Source: Okibacterium sp. HSC-33S16 (lineage in GTDB: Bacteria; Actinomycetota; Actinomycetes; Actinomycetales; Microbacteriaceae). Taken from it: a stretch of DNA of 64,000 nucleotides. Shown in pieces: positions 44,350 through 53,340 of this stretch. Every line of letters begins with the position of its first letter. Position 1 is the first letter of the stretch. The stretch covers positions 124,001 through 188,000 of the forward strand of contig NZ_JALJZZ010000001.1 of NCBI RefSeq assembly GCF_024171565.1, read 5' to 3'. The translations under genes and the position numbers were made by a program. The notes below the pieces were generated by a model. That model did not search any database and had not been told where the DNA came from. It worked only from the letters and a program-made list of their open reading frames with translations.

Positions 44350-44673
44350 TCACAGGAAGGCGGATGCCGCGATGCGGTATCCGCCATCGGCGCGCGTTAC
44401 GAGCGGCGTACCTTCTGCGTCGTAGTGTGCCCGCGCCTCGTCGTCGTGGCACTGAGGTGGCAAGCCGCCGGCACGAACAACTCGCCACCAGGGGAGATCG
44501 CTGCCGTGTTGGGACATGACCCGCCCGACGCCACGAGCGGATCGAGAGCCGAAGGTCGCCGCGATCTGGCCATAACTCATCACCCGGCCGCGCGGAATCG
44601 ACTCGACGATGTCGAGGACGATTGCGACGAACTCGTCGGGTGATGGGCCTGCCGGTTCTGAGGCGTCTGCCAT
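44350..44673 (-). CDS. Alkyltransferase-like protein (ATL, MGMT family without the active Cys)
   Basis: A 107-residue protein of the MGMT DNA-binding fold ('IPRGRVMSYGQIAATFGSRSARGVGRVMS'). Where O6-alkylguanine transferases have Pro-Cys-His-Arg-Val, this one has 'PWWRV' (P61-W62-W63), so it cannot accept the alkyl group. ATL proteins with Trp here bind O6-alkylguanine and flag it for nucleotide excision repair. It stands five bases after the GNAT stop and is probably cotranscribed with that gene. Confidence 0.9.
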   Translation of the reverse strand: MADASEPAGPSPDEFVAIVLDIVESIPRGRVMSYGQIAATFGSRSARGVGRVMSQHGSDLPWWRVVRAGGLPPQCHDDEARAHYDAEGTPLVTRADGGYRIAASAFL

Positions 44674-44678
44674 GTGCG

Positions 44679-45128
44679 TTAGAGCTTGCGTACGCCGATG
44701 GTCTCGCCGTACTGGGTCTCTCCGACCGGCTCGAAGCCCACGCGCAGGAAGAACGCCTCCGGGCCGGATTCGCCCGGTTCGTAAATGACGTTGACGTGGT
44801 CGAAGCCCCGCTTCGCTGCCTCGTCGCTCAGGGCCTGCACGGCGAACGTTCCAACACCGCGACCCTGGTCATCAGCATCAACATTGATGCGCCAGAGAAT
44901 GGACTGGAACTCGCCCTCTCCGTCGGGGTCGAAGTTCGCCTGAACGAAGCCGACGACCTCGTCGCCGTCGAGCACAACGCGCTGCCAGGTGGTGGCGGGG
45001 TCGAGTACGGCCGCCGCGACGGAGTAGGAGACGGGAGCGACGAACTGTTCCTGTCCGGGCTTGAGTGTGAGTGCGTTGACGGCAACGATCGTGGAAGCGG
45101 ACAGTTCGACGAGTCTCAGTTCAGGCAT
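44679..45128 (-). CDS. GNAT family N-acetyltransferase
   Basis: A 149-residue acetyltransferase with the acetyl-CoA loop 'VDADDQGRGVGTFAVQAL' and a C-terminal 'FFLRVGFEPVGE' strand-helix typical of GNAT proteins of the spermidine/BltD-like group. The substrate cannot be told from sequence. It has a leaderless-type promoter (TAGATT six bases upstream) and precedes the ATL gene. Confidence 0.85.
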   Translation of the reverse strand: MPELRLVELSASTIVAVNALTLKPGQEQFVAPVSYSVAAAVLDPATTWQRVVLDGDEVVGFVQANFDPDGEGEFQSILWRINVDADDQGRGVGTFAVQALSDEAAKRGFDHVNVIYEPGESGPEAFFLRVGFEPVGETQYGETIGVRKL

Positions 45129-45134
45129 GCTGCA

Positions 45135-45140
45135 AATCTA
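45135..45140 (-). promoter_or_regulatory. -10 box for a leaderless GNAT transcript
   Basis: TAGATT on the minus strand, six bases before the ATG at 45128. Confidence 0.55.
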
Positions 45141-45309
45141 GCCCGAACGGGGGGAACTCGGCTAGCGAACCGACGCCGGGCGTAAAGTTCACCTCCCGTT
45201 CAGGCTCCACCGGGGCAGTGTCGGTTGCACACAACCGGCCCCCGCTCGAGGTGCGAACGGTGCGCACGCTAGCGGTTCCCCACGTACCATCGAGGGGGGA
45301 GGTTCGAAC

Positions 45310-46503
45310 ATGGCGCCAGCACCATCGGATGCATCGTCGACCACAGGAGACGCCACGCCCCTGACCGGCAAGGAACTGCTGGTGCGGGTTCTCGCCCGCA
45401 TGGACAGCGAGCTGCCGTGGTTCCGTGTGCTGCCGATCGCACGACACACCGCCATCGAGTCGATCATCTCGTCGCTGATCGAGGCATTCGTCTCCTACTG
45501 CTCACATCCCGACCCGTCGGCGGTCCCACGGGTGTTCGGCCAGGCTCCCGCCGAACTCGTCCGCTCGATCAGCCTCGAGCAAACCCTGCAGCTCATCCGC
45601 TCCTCCGTCGTCGCAGTCGAAGACAGCCTGGTGGGTCCCGATGCCGCCGCCTACCGCGAAGCGAGCCTCGACTTCTCCCGCCAGCTCGCCTTCGAGGCAG
45701 CCGAGATCTACGCCATCTCCCGCCCATCGTCCGGACTGTGGGACCCGCGGCTGGAACAACTCGCCATCGATGCCGTGCTCTCGGGCCGCGGGCTCACCTC
45801 CATGGCCGACCGGCTCCGCGCCGTCGGCTGGCGGGGCGGTGGACCAACCATCGTCATCGTCGGTGCGCCGGGCGATGAGGTCGATGAAGACAAGCTCCGA
45901 CGCGTCGTTTGGAACGCAGGTGCCGACGCGCTGGCCGGTGTTCGCCAGGGCCACTTCGTCCTCGTGCTCTCGCTGCCGCTTCCCGATGACAAACTTCCAG
46001 CGACGCTCAGCGAACCGACCGCACCAGTAAGCGAAGCGGATGCTGTCGCTCACCTCGATTCCCTCGCTCGCGATGTCATCGGCCAGCTCCTCTCGAAAAC
46101 CGCTGTGCTGGGCGAGCCCGCCCCCGAGTTGGGCGCCGCCGCGCCAGGTGCGCAGGCTGCCATGTTCGGTGCACGCGTCGTTCACACCTGGCTTCAAGCC
46201 CCGACGGTTGTGCGGGCCGACGAGCTCTTGCCGGAGCGGGCGCTCAACGGTGATGGCGACGCTCGGTCCGCTCTCGTGCACCAGGTTCTCGTTCCCCTCC
46301 AGGACAGCGCATCTGAGTGGCTCGAAACTGTGGCCATCTACCTCGACAACGGCCGGTCGATCGAAGGCTGCGCTCGAGCGCTCGACGTGCATGCAAACAC
46401 CATCCGTTATCGGCTTGCCCGGGTTTCGGAGACGCTCGGATTTGACGTCACCCTGCCCCGCAACGCGTTTGTCGTGCAGTGCGCGCTGCGCCTCGCAAGC
46501 TGA
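45310..46503 (+). CDS. PucR-type helix-turn-helix regulator
   Basis: A 397-residue protein. The C-terminal PucR HTH is clear ('IYLDNGRSIEGCARALDVHANTIRYRLARVSETLGFD', a region about 345-382), preceded by a GGDEF-like/CdaR middle domain and an N-terminal helical domain. Related proteins near fabD (FasR-like) control fatty-acid synthesis, but here the gene lies upstream of icd. The ATG has GGGAGG six bases upstream. Its target is unknown. Confidence 0.85.
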   Translation: MAPAPSDASSTTGDATPLTGKELLVRVLARMDSELPWFRVLPIARHTAIESIISSLIEAFVSYCSHPDPSAVPRVFGQAPAELVRSISLEQTLQLIRSSVVAVEDSLVGPDAAAYREASLDFSRQLAFEAAEIYAISRPSSGLWDPRLEQLAIDAVLSGRGLTSMADRLRAVGWRGGGPTIVIVGAPGDEVDEDKLRRVVWNAGADALAGVRQGHFVLVLSLPLPDDKLPATLSEPTAPVSEADAVAHLDSLARDVIGQLLSKTAVLGEPAPELGAAAPGAQAAMFGARVVHTWLQAPTVVRADELLPERALNGDGDARSALVHQVLVPLQDSASEWLETVAIYLDNGRSIEGCARALDVHANTIRYRLARVSETLGFDVTLPRNAFVVQCALRLAS

Positions 46504-46599
46504 CTCCTCCGTCCGAATTTCTCTCGATATCAAGAGAGTTGCCCTCCTCGGGTAAGCTGGATCGCGGCCCGTAAGGCCCCACAAGCTAGGAGCTTTCTA

Positions 46600-47814
46600 T
46601 TGTCAAAAATTAAGGTTGAGGGCACAGTCGTCGAGCTCGATGGCGACGAGATGACCCGCATCATCTGGCAGTCCATCAAGGACACGCTGATCCACCCCTA
46701 CCTCGACGTGAACCTCGAGTACTACGACCTCGGCATCCAGAAGCGCGACGAGACCGATGACCAGATCACCATCGACGCTGCCCACGCGATCCAGAAGCAC
46801 GGCGTCGGCGTCAAGTGCGCAACGATCACTCCCGATGAGGCGCGTGTCGAAGAGTTCGGCCTCAAGAAGATGTGGAAGAGCCCGAACGGCACCATCCGCA
46901 ACATCCTCGGCGGTGTGATCTTCCGCGAACCGATCATCATCTCGAACATCCCGCGTCTGGTTCCGGGCTGGAACAAGCCGATCATCATTGGCCGTCACGC
47001 ATTCGGTGACCAGTACCGTGCGACAGACTTCCTGTTCAAGGGCGAGGGAAAGCTCACCGTTGAGTTCACGCCGGACGACGGCAGCGAACCGCAGAAGTTT
47101 GAGGTCTACCAAGCCCCGGGCGATGGCATCGCCCAGGTTCAGTACAACCTCGATTCGTCCATCCGCGACTTCGCCCGTGCGAGCCTCAACTATGGCCTCA
47201 CCCGCAACTACCCGGTGTACCTCTCCACGAAGAACACCATCCTCAAGGCATACGACGGTCGGTTCAAGGACATCTTCCAGGAGATCTTCGACGCCGAGTT
47301 CAAGGAGCAGTTCGAGGCTGCCGGACTGACCTACGAGCACCGCCTCATCGACGACATGGTGGCATCCGCCATGAAGTGGGAGGGCGGATACGTCTGGGCC
47401 TGCAAGAACTACGACGGCGACGTCCAGTCCGACACCGTCGCGCAGGGCTTCGGCTCGCTTGGCCTGATGACATCCGTCCTGGCAACACCGGACGGAAAGA
47501 TCGTTGAGGCTGAGGCTGCACACGGAACGGTGACCCGTCACTACCGCCAGCACCAGCAGGGCAAGCCGACGTCGACCAACCCGATCGCGTCGATCTTCGC
47601 CTGGACCCGTGGGCTTCAGCACCGCGGCAAGCTGGACGGCAACGATGCACTGATCGAGTTCGCGTCGACCCTCGAAGACGTCGTCATCAAGACCGTCGAG
47701 TCGGGCAAGATGACGAAGGACCTCGCGCTCCTCGTCGGACCCGAGCAGTCCTACCAGACCACCGAGGAGTTCCTCGCTGAGATTACGGCGAACCTCAAGG
47801 CTCGCCTGGGCTAA
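46600..47814 (+). CDS. icd: NADP-dependent isocitrate dehydrogenase (homodimeric, eukaryotic-like type)
   Basis: A 404-residue enzyme making 2-oxoglutarate, CO2 and NADPH. The start is a TTG with AGGAG seven bases upstream and the sequence '[21 protein letters not shown]' (region) marks the eukaryotic-like subfamily; '[20 protein letters not shown]' binds isocitrate and '[15 protein letters not shown]' the NADP adenine. It is monocistronic with its own terminator. sucCD at 33197-35264 serve the same cycle. Confidence 0.95.
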   Translation: MSKIKVEGTVVELDGDEMTRIIWQSIKDTLIHPYLDVNLEYYDLGIQKRDETDDQITIDAAHAIQKHGVGVKCATITPDEARVEEFGLKKMWKSPNGTIRNILGGVIFREPIIISNIPRLVPGWNKPIIIGRHAFGDQYRATDFLFKGEGKLTVEFTPDDGSEPQKFEVYQAPGDGIAQVQYNLDSSIRDFARASLNYGLTRNYPVYLSTKNTILKAYDGRFKDIFQEIFDAEFKEQFEAAGLTYEHRLIDDMVASAMKWEGGYVWACKNYDGDVQSDTVAQGFGSLGLMTSVLATPDGKIVEAEAAHGTVTRHYRQHQQGKPTSTNPIASIFAWTRGLQHRGKLDGNDALIEFASTLEDVVIKTVESGKMTKDLALLVGPEQSYQTTEEFLAEITANLKARLG

Positions 47815-47828
47815 ACCCGCACCACGAG

Positions 47829-47864
47829 AAACGCTCCCCGATCATCGGATCGGGGAGCGTTTTT
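47829..47864. terminator. icd terminator
   Basis: A 14-bp perfect stem (47829-47842 with 47849-47862) with a six-base loop and a T run. It also serves the convergent lipoprotein gene. Confidence 0.92.
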
Positions 47865-47880
47865 CGTTAAGCGAGCCAGA

Positions 47881-48300
47881 TTAGCCCTGGCACACTTCCT
47901 GCAGATCGGTGAAGGTACTTTGCACATCGGCGATCGCGTCGCTCAGCGCCGTCTGGTCGGCGGCTTCGGGGTCTGCTGCGGCTGTCTCCATCTCGGCCGC
48001 GAAGGTGTCGAGTGCCTTCGTGGCGTCGGAGCTCTTCGGCTTGACGTCCGAGTTGGAAATCTTGTCGTTGGCGTCGGAGAAGCTATCAGCGAGCGTGGTC
48101 ACGGCCTCGGCGCCGGCAACCGGGTCGTCACCGAATGAGGAGACGCTCTCGGTGAGTTCGGTCTGCGCCTGCTCGAGGGTGTCCTGCACGATGGTGCAGG
48201 CCTCAGCCTTCGACTGGCCGCCAGCGCAACCGGTGAGGAGGAGCCCCGCGACGGCGAGGATGCCGATCGCTGAGGCGCTGGCGGTTCGGTTTCTGGACAC
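47881..48300 (-). CDS. Small Ala/Asp-rich lipoprotein, function unknown
   Basis: A 139-residue lipoprotein: signal 'AIGILAVAGLLLTGC' with lipobox LTGC, then a helical Ala/Thr/Asp-rich mature part with two Cys ('AEACTIVQ' and 'QEVCQG' at the end) likely to form a disulfide. The start is a GTG ending at 48300 with a GGGGGA four bases upstream; the longer open frame overlaps nagB on the other strand and is rejected. No family is recognised. Confidence 0.8.
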   Translation of the reverse strand: MSRNRTASASAIGILAVAGLLLTGCAGGQSKAEACTIVQDTLEQAQTELTESVSSFGDDPVAGAEAVTTLADSFSDANDKISNSDVKPKSSDATKALDTFAAEMETAAADPEAADQTALSDAIADVQSTFTDLQEVCQG

Positions 48301-48474
48301 AAGTTCCCCCTGGAGAAAAAGGCTGGGCGAGAGCGATGGCTGAATGGTTTTCGACTGTATCAGGGCGCTCCCTCGATTGAGGGGGCCTTGCCAAGCGGGC
48401 CCGCACGAACCGGGGCGCGCTCGCATGGCAGACTGGGAGTCGCTACTGCCGACCCCGCACCGAATTGTGAGCCC

Positions 48475-49250
48475 ATGGCCGAAGTCGTAATCGTCGAGAA
48501 TTCCCGTGCCGCTGGCGAACTGGTGGCCGGTGCCATCCTCGCGCTCGTCGCCTCGAAGAAGGACGCGGTGCTCGGGCTCGCGACCGGCTCCACCCCGCTG
48601 CCGGTGTACGAGGCACTGGCCACTCGCGCCGCCGAAGCCGATTTCAGCCAGGTCTCCGGTTTCGCCCTCGACGAGTACGTCGGGCTTCCGGCGTCGCACC
48701 CCGAGAGCTACCGCTCGGTGATCACGCGTGAGGTCGTCGAGCCGGTTGGCCTCGATCCGCAGCGCGTTCACGTGCCCAACGGCGCGACGGAGACCATCGA
48801 GACGGCGGGGGCCGACTACGAGCGCGCTCTTGAGGCGGCCGGCGGGGTGGACCTGCAGATCCTTGGCATCGGCACCGACGGCCACATCGGATTCAACGAG
48901 CCCGGCTCGTCGTTCGCCTCGCTCACCCGGGTGAAGACCCTCACCGAGCGTACCCGCGCCGACAACGCCCGGTTCTTCGATTCACCCGATGACGTTCCGA
49001 TGCACTGCATCACCCAGGGGCTCGGAACCATCCTCAGGGCGCGTCATCTCGTTCTGCTGGCGTTCGGGGAAGGCAAAGCGGATGCTGTCGCCGCAGCCCT
49101 CGAAGGACCTCTCGCTGCGATTCTCCCTGGCTCAGCCATCCAGCTGCATCCCCACGCGACAGTAGTCCTCGACGAAGCCGCAGCGTCGAAGCTCAGGCTC
49201 GCCGACTACTACCGGTACACCTACAACAACAAGCCGACCTGGCAGGGAAT

Positions 49251-49254
<4 letters not shown>
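48475..49254 (+). CDS. nagB: Glucosamine-6-phosphate deaminase
   Basis: A 259-residue enzyme that isomerises and deaminates glucosamine-6-phosphate to fructose-6-phosphate and ammonia. 'GLATGSTPLPVYEAL' binds phosphate, 'ALDEYVGL' holds the catalytic Asp, and 'GIGTDGHIGFNEPGSSF' is diagnostic. The start is ATG 48475; the ribosome site is weak. It stands alone: the deacetylase that would supply the substrate is at 61229-62410. Its end overlaps the convergent FAD oxidase (CTAG). Confidence 0.93.
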
Positions 49255-50599
<1,345 letters not shown>

Positions 50600-50603
<4 letters not shown>

Positions 50604-50953
50604 CTGCTGAACTCGCGCCGACCGTTGAGGACTCCGCTGATCACGGCGACGATCGCGAAGACGAGGGCGACGAAGGGAACGCCGAGGTCCCACCAGGCGA
50701 GGGCGGCAGCGCCCATGACGAGGAGCTCGATGAGTGCCTTCACGTACGGGTCAACGGACAAGACGGCCTTGGGAGAGCGGAACAGGGCCCAGAGCAGGAT
50801 GGCGACGACCGGTGCGCCGATTCCGATCACGAAGTTCCACGGCAGGTCCCAGCTGAGGAAGCCCCAGATGCCGAGGGAGACCACGGCGAACAGCTCCAGG
50901 AAGAGCCGGAGAATGTCGTTGGGGGTTACGGAGGGCTGCGAGGTTTCTGACAC
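50600..50953 (-). CDS. YrdB/DUF2568 family small membrane protein
   Basis: A 117-residue protein with four hydrophobic helices, matching the DUF2568 pattern ('LRLFLELFAVVSLGIWGF', 'DLPWNFVIGIGAPVVAILLWALF'). The function is unknown. It starts with GTG behind a TAAACT box at six-base spacing, so it begins a leaderless transcript continuing into the FAD oxidase (ATGA overlap). Confidence 0.82.
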
Positions 50954-50959
50954 GAGTCC

Positions 50960-50965
50960 AGTTTA
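50960..50965 (-). promoter_or_regulatory. -10 box for a leaderless YrdB-like transcript
   Basis: TAAACT on the minus strand, six bases before the GTG at 50953. Confidence 0.55.
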
Positions 50966-50999
50966 GAGCGGCTGGCGACCGGGCCAGCCGACCGGCGGG

Positions 51000-51875
51000 C
51001 TACTTGAAGATGATGGTGCGGGCGCCGTCGAGCAGCACACGGTCTTCGGCGAACCACTTCACGGCCTGGGTGAGGGTGCGGCTCTCTTCGTCCTGGCCGA
51101 TGGCGACGAGCTCGCTCGCATTGCGGGAGTGGTCGACCCGAACGACGTTTTGCTCGATGATCGGTCCCTCGTCCAGGTCGCTGGTGACGAAGTGCGCGGT
51201 CGCGCCGATGAGCTTGACGCCGCGGGCATGGGCCTGGCGGTAGGGGTTCGCTCCCTTGAAGCCCGGCAGGAAGGAGTGGTGAATGTTGATGGCCCGGCCG
51301 GCAAGCTTGTCGCACAGTTCGGGGGAGAGGATCTGCATGTATCGCGCGAGCACGACCAGTTCAATATCGAACTGCTCAACCGCCTCAAGAATGCGACGTT
51401 CAAATCCGGCTTTGCTGGCGGCATCCGTCACCGGAATGGATTCAAAGGGCACGCCGTAGAACGAAGCAAGGTCGCGCAGAGTGCCGTGGTTGGACAGGAC
51501 CAACGGAATCTCAACGGGCAGCTGGCCGGCACGCTGGCGGAACAGCAGGTCGTTGACGCAGTGCGCGGCGGTTGACGCCAGTACGAGCGTGCGGAGGGGA
51601 CGGCCGACGACATCGAGGCGCCAGGTCATGCCGTAGTTGTCGGTAACCGGAGCGATGGCCGCTTCGAACTCGTCACGGGTGACGGGCGACTCAACCTGAA
51701 GGCGCATGAAGAAGCGACCGGTATCTGAACTCGAGAACTGTTGGCTTTCGGTGATGTTTCCCCGCGCGGCAACGACCGCGCCACTGATGGCGTGCACGAT
51801 GCCAGGGCGGTCGCCGCAGACGAAGGTGAGAACCCAGTGATTCTGGGGTTCGGGCTGTTCAGGAGCTGTGTTCAC
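51000..51875 (-). CDS. purU: Formyltetrahydrofolate deformylase
   Basis: A 291-residue enzyme releasing formate from 10-formyl-THF. It has an N-terminal ACT domain (about 10-85, 'LTFVCGDRPGIVHAISGAV') and a GART-like catalytic domain with 'NIHHSFLPGFKGANPYRQA' and 'DLDEGPIIEQ' carrying the Asn-His-Asp set. It starts with GTG; GGAGG lies directly before the start and TAACCT six bases before it. It balances the one-carbon pool used by PurN and PurH. Confidence 0.94.
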   Translation of the reverse strand: MNTAPEQPEPQNHWVLTFVCGDRPGIVHAISGAVVAARGNITESQQFSSSDTGRFFMRLQVESPVTRDEFEAAIAPVTDNYGMTWRLDVVGRPLRTLVLASTAAHCVNDLLFRQRAGQLPVEIPLVLSNHGTLRDLASFYGVPFESIPVTDAASKAGFERRILEAVEQFDIELVVLARYMQILSPELCDKLAGRAINIHHSFLPGFKGANPYRQAHARGVKLIGATAHFVTSDLDEGPIIEQNVVRVDHSRNASELVAIGQDEESRTLTQAVKWFAEDRVLLDGARTIIFK

Positions 51876-51881
51876 CCTCCA

Positions 51882-51887
51882 AGGTTA
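51882..51887 (-). promoter_or_regulatory. -10 box for purU
   Basis: TAACCT on the minus strand, six bases before the GTG at 51875. Confidence 0.45.
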
Positions 51888-52035
51888 ATGGGTTCGGGTG
51901 CCTCCCGTGCCGGTCGGGTACACTGGACAACGGTTGACGCGTCCCGTTCGGCCCTGGGCGCGCACATCAGCGCGTAGACGAACTCGACTCCGCTGTGTCA
52001 GCCGATCGAGTGAACGCCATCGTGAGATTTCTTCG

Positions 52036-53283
52036 ATGACCACATCTTCTCTTTCTTCCCCGCGCGCCGCTGTGCCCGCACCCGCTCCGGTCCCCGCTCC
52101 CTTTCCCTGGGTTGGGTTGATCGCGCTCGCCGCGACCGTGTTCCTCTCGGTCTCGAGCGAAATGATTCCGACCGGTCTGCTGCCGGAGATGAGCATGTCG
52201 CTCGGCGTCACACCGTCGCAGGTCGGGTTGCTCGTCACCTTCTTCGCGTTCACCGTCGTGGTGTCCAGCGCGCCGCTGACCGCCGCGACGGTCACACTGC
52301 CGCGGCACACGTTGATGGTGGCGATTCTGCTCACCCTCGGCCTGAGCAACCTGTTGACGGCGCTGTCGCCCACCTACGAACTGGTGGTCGCGTCCCGAGT
52401 GCTTGGCGGACTCGCGCACGGCCTGTTCTGGGCGCTGGTACCGGCATACGCGGCGCACCTCGTTCCCCAGGAGCAGATCGCTCGCGCCGTGTCGATCACC
52501 CTCGGTGGAGGAACCCTGGCTTTCGTGCTGGGCGTCCCGCTCGGCACGGTGCTTGGCCAGTCGATCGGCTGGCGCTGGGCCTTCGCGGCGATCGCCATCG
52601 CGTTCGGTCTTGGCGCGCTCGCCGTGCTGCGCTGGCTGCCGAAAGTGCAGCGCGCGACTCACTCCGCTCGCACGGATGCAGAGCCGCGGCGGGACCCAAC
52701 CGTTCTGCCTGTTATCGCCATCTGCGTGACCACCGCCATCGTCATGATCGGCCACTACGCCCTCTACACCTTCATCGCTCCGTTTGTGACGGACAGCATC
52801 GGCATCGCCCCCGAGTACCTGAGTGCGGCCCTGTTCATCTACGGAGGCGCAGGAGCCGTCGGCCTCATCCTCACCGGCACGGTCTTCGCGCGGCGCACCT
52901 CCCTCGGGTTGATCGCTGCGCTCGCAACGACGGCTGTCGCAGTGACCGTGATGGCGCTGTCCACCTCGACGCTGTGGCTATCCGGCCTCGCGCTTATCGT
53001 CTGGGGACTGGCCTTCGGGCTGATCGCTCCGCTCCTGCAGACCCGGATGCTGCAGACGGCAAGCCCGCGAATCCGTGACACGGCGAGTGCGTTCTACACC
53101 ACAGCGTTCAACGCCGGCATCGGTGGTGGAGCTCTCGTCGGCTCGCTCCTGCTCGACTGGCAGGGCGTCAGCATCCTGCCCGTCGCCGACGTTGCGCTCA
53201 CCCTGCTGGGGCTCGTCATCATCGTGGCGACGATCCGGCTCTCTCGACGGCGGAAGAACAGTCCCGAGTCAACCCCGGCCTGA
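52036..53283 (+). CDS. MFS transporter (sugar/drug efflux, AraJ/Cmx-like)
   Basis: A 415-residue major facilitator with 12 hydrophobic helices. 'SSEMIPTGLLPEMSMSLGVTPSQVG' (region) and 'ASRVLGGLAHGLFWALVPAYAAHLV' fit the arabinose-efflux/chloramphenicol-resistance branch. It has an Ala/Pro-rich N-terminal tail. ATG 52036 is chosen because the hydrophobic part follows and the upstream open frame is low-complexity Arg-rich. The substrate is unknown. Confidence 0.87.
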   Translation: MTTSSLSSPRAAVPAPAPVPAPFPWVGLIALAATVFLSVSSEMIPTGLLPEMSMSLGVTPSQVGLLVTFFAFTVVVSSAPLTAATVTLPRHTLMVAILLTLGLSNLLTALSPTYELVVASRVLGGLAHGLFWALVPAYAAHLVPQEQIARAVSITLGGGTLAFVLGVPLGTVLGQSIGWRWAFAAIAIAFGLGALAVLRWLPKVQRATHSARTDAEPRRDPTVLPVIAICVTTAIVMIGHYALYTFIAPFVTDSIGIAPEYLSAALFIYGGAGAVGLILTGTVFARRTSLGLIAALATTAVAVTVMALSTSTLWLSGLALIVWGLAFGLIAPLLQTRMLQTASPRIRDTASAFYTTAFNAGIGGGALVGSLLLDWQGVSILPVADVALTLLGLVIIVATIRLSRRRKNSPESTPA

Positions 53284-53301
53284 GGTCGTGCGCGCGTCGG
53301 T

Positions 53302-53307
53302 TAAACT
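53302..53307 (+). promoter_or_regulatory. Candidate -10 box of the Mrp operon
   Basis: TAAACT 33 bases before the mrpA ATG; the -35 is not clear. Confidence 0.4.
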
Positions 53308-53340
53308 GGACGTCAATCGATCGACAACCCGAGAGACCTT

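Noticed and set aside
46515-46545. Imperfect inverted repeat before icd (CTCTC...GAGAG)
   Set aside because: The arms are only five bases and out of register around the centre; too weak to call an operator.
46603-47622. 339-codon open frame antisense to icd
   Set aside because: The product has no recognisable domain and lies wholly opposite a well-conserved enzyme gene; antisense openings are expected here.
51876-52035. Possible tRNA or small RNA between purU and the MFS gene
   Set aside because: I could not build a cloverleaf or a stable conserved fold; it looks like a promoter region with a leader of about 100 bases.
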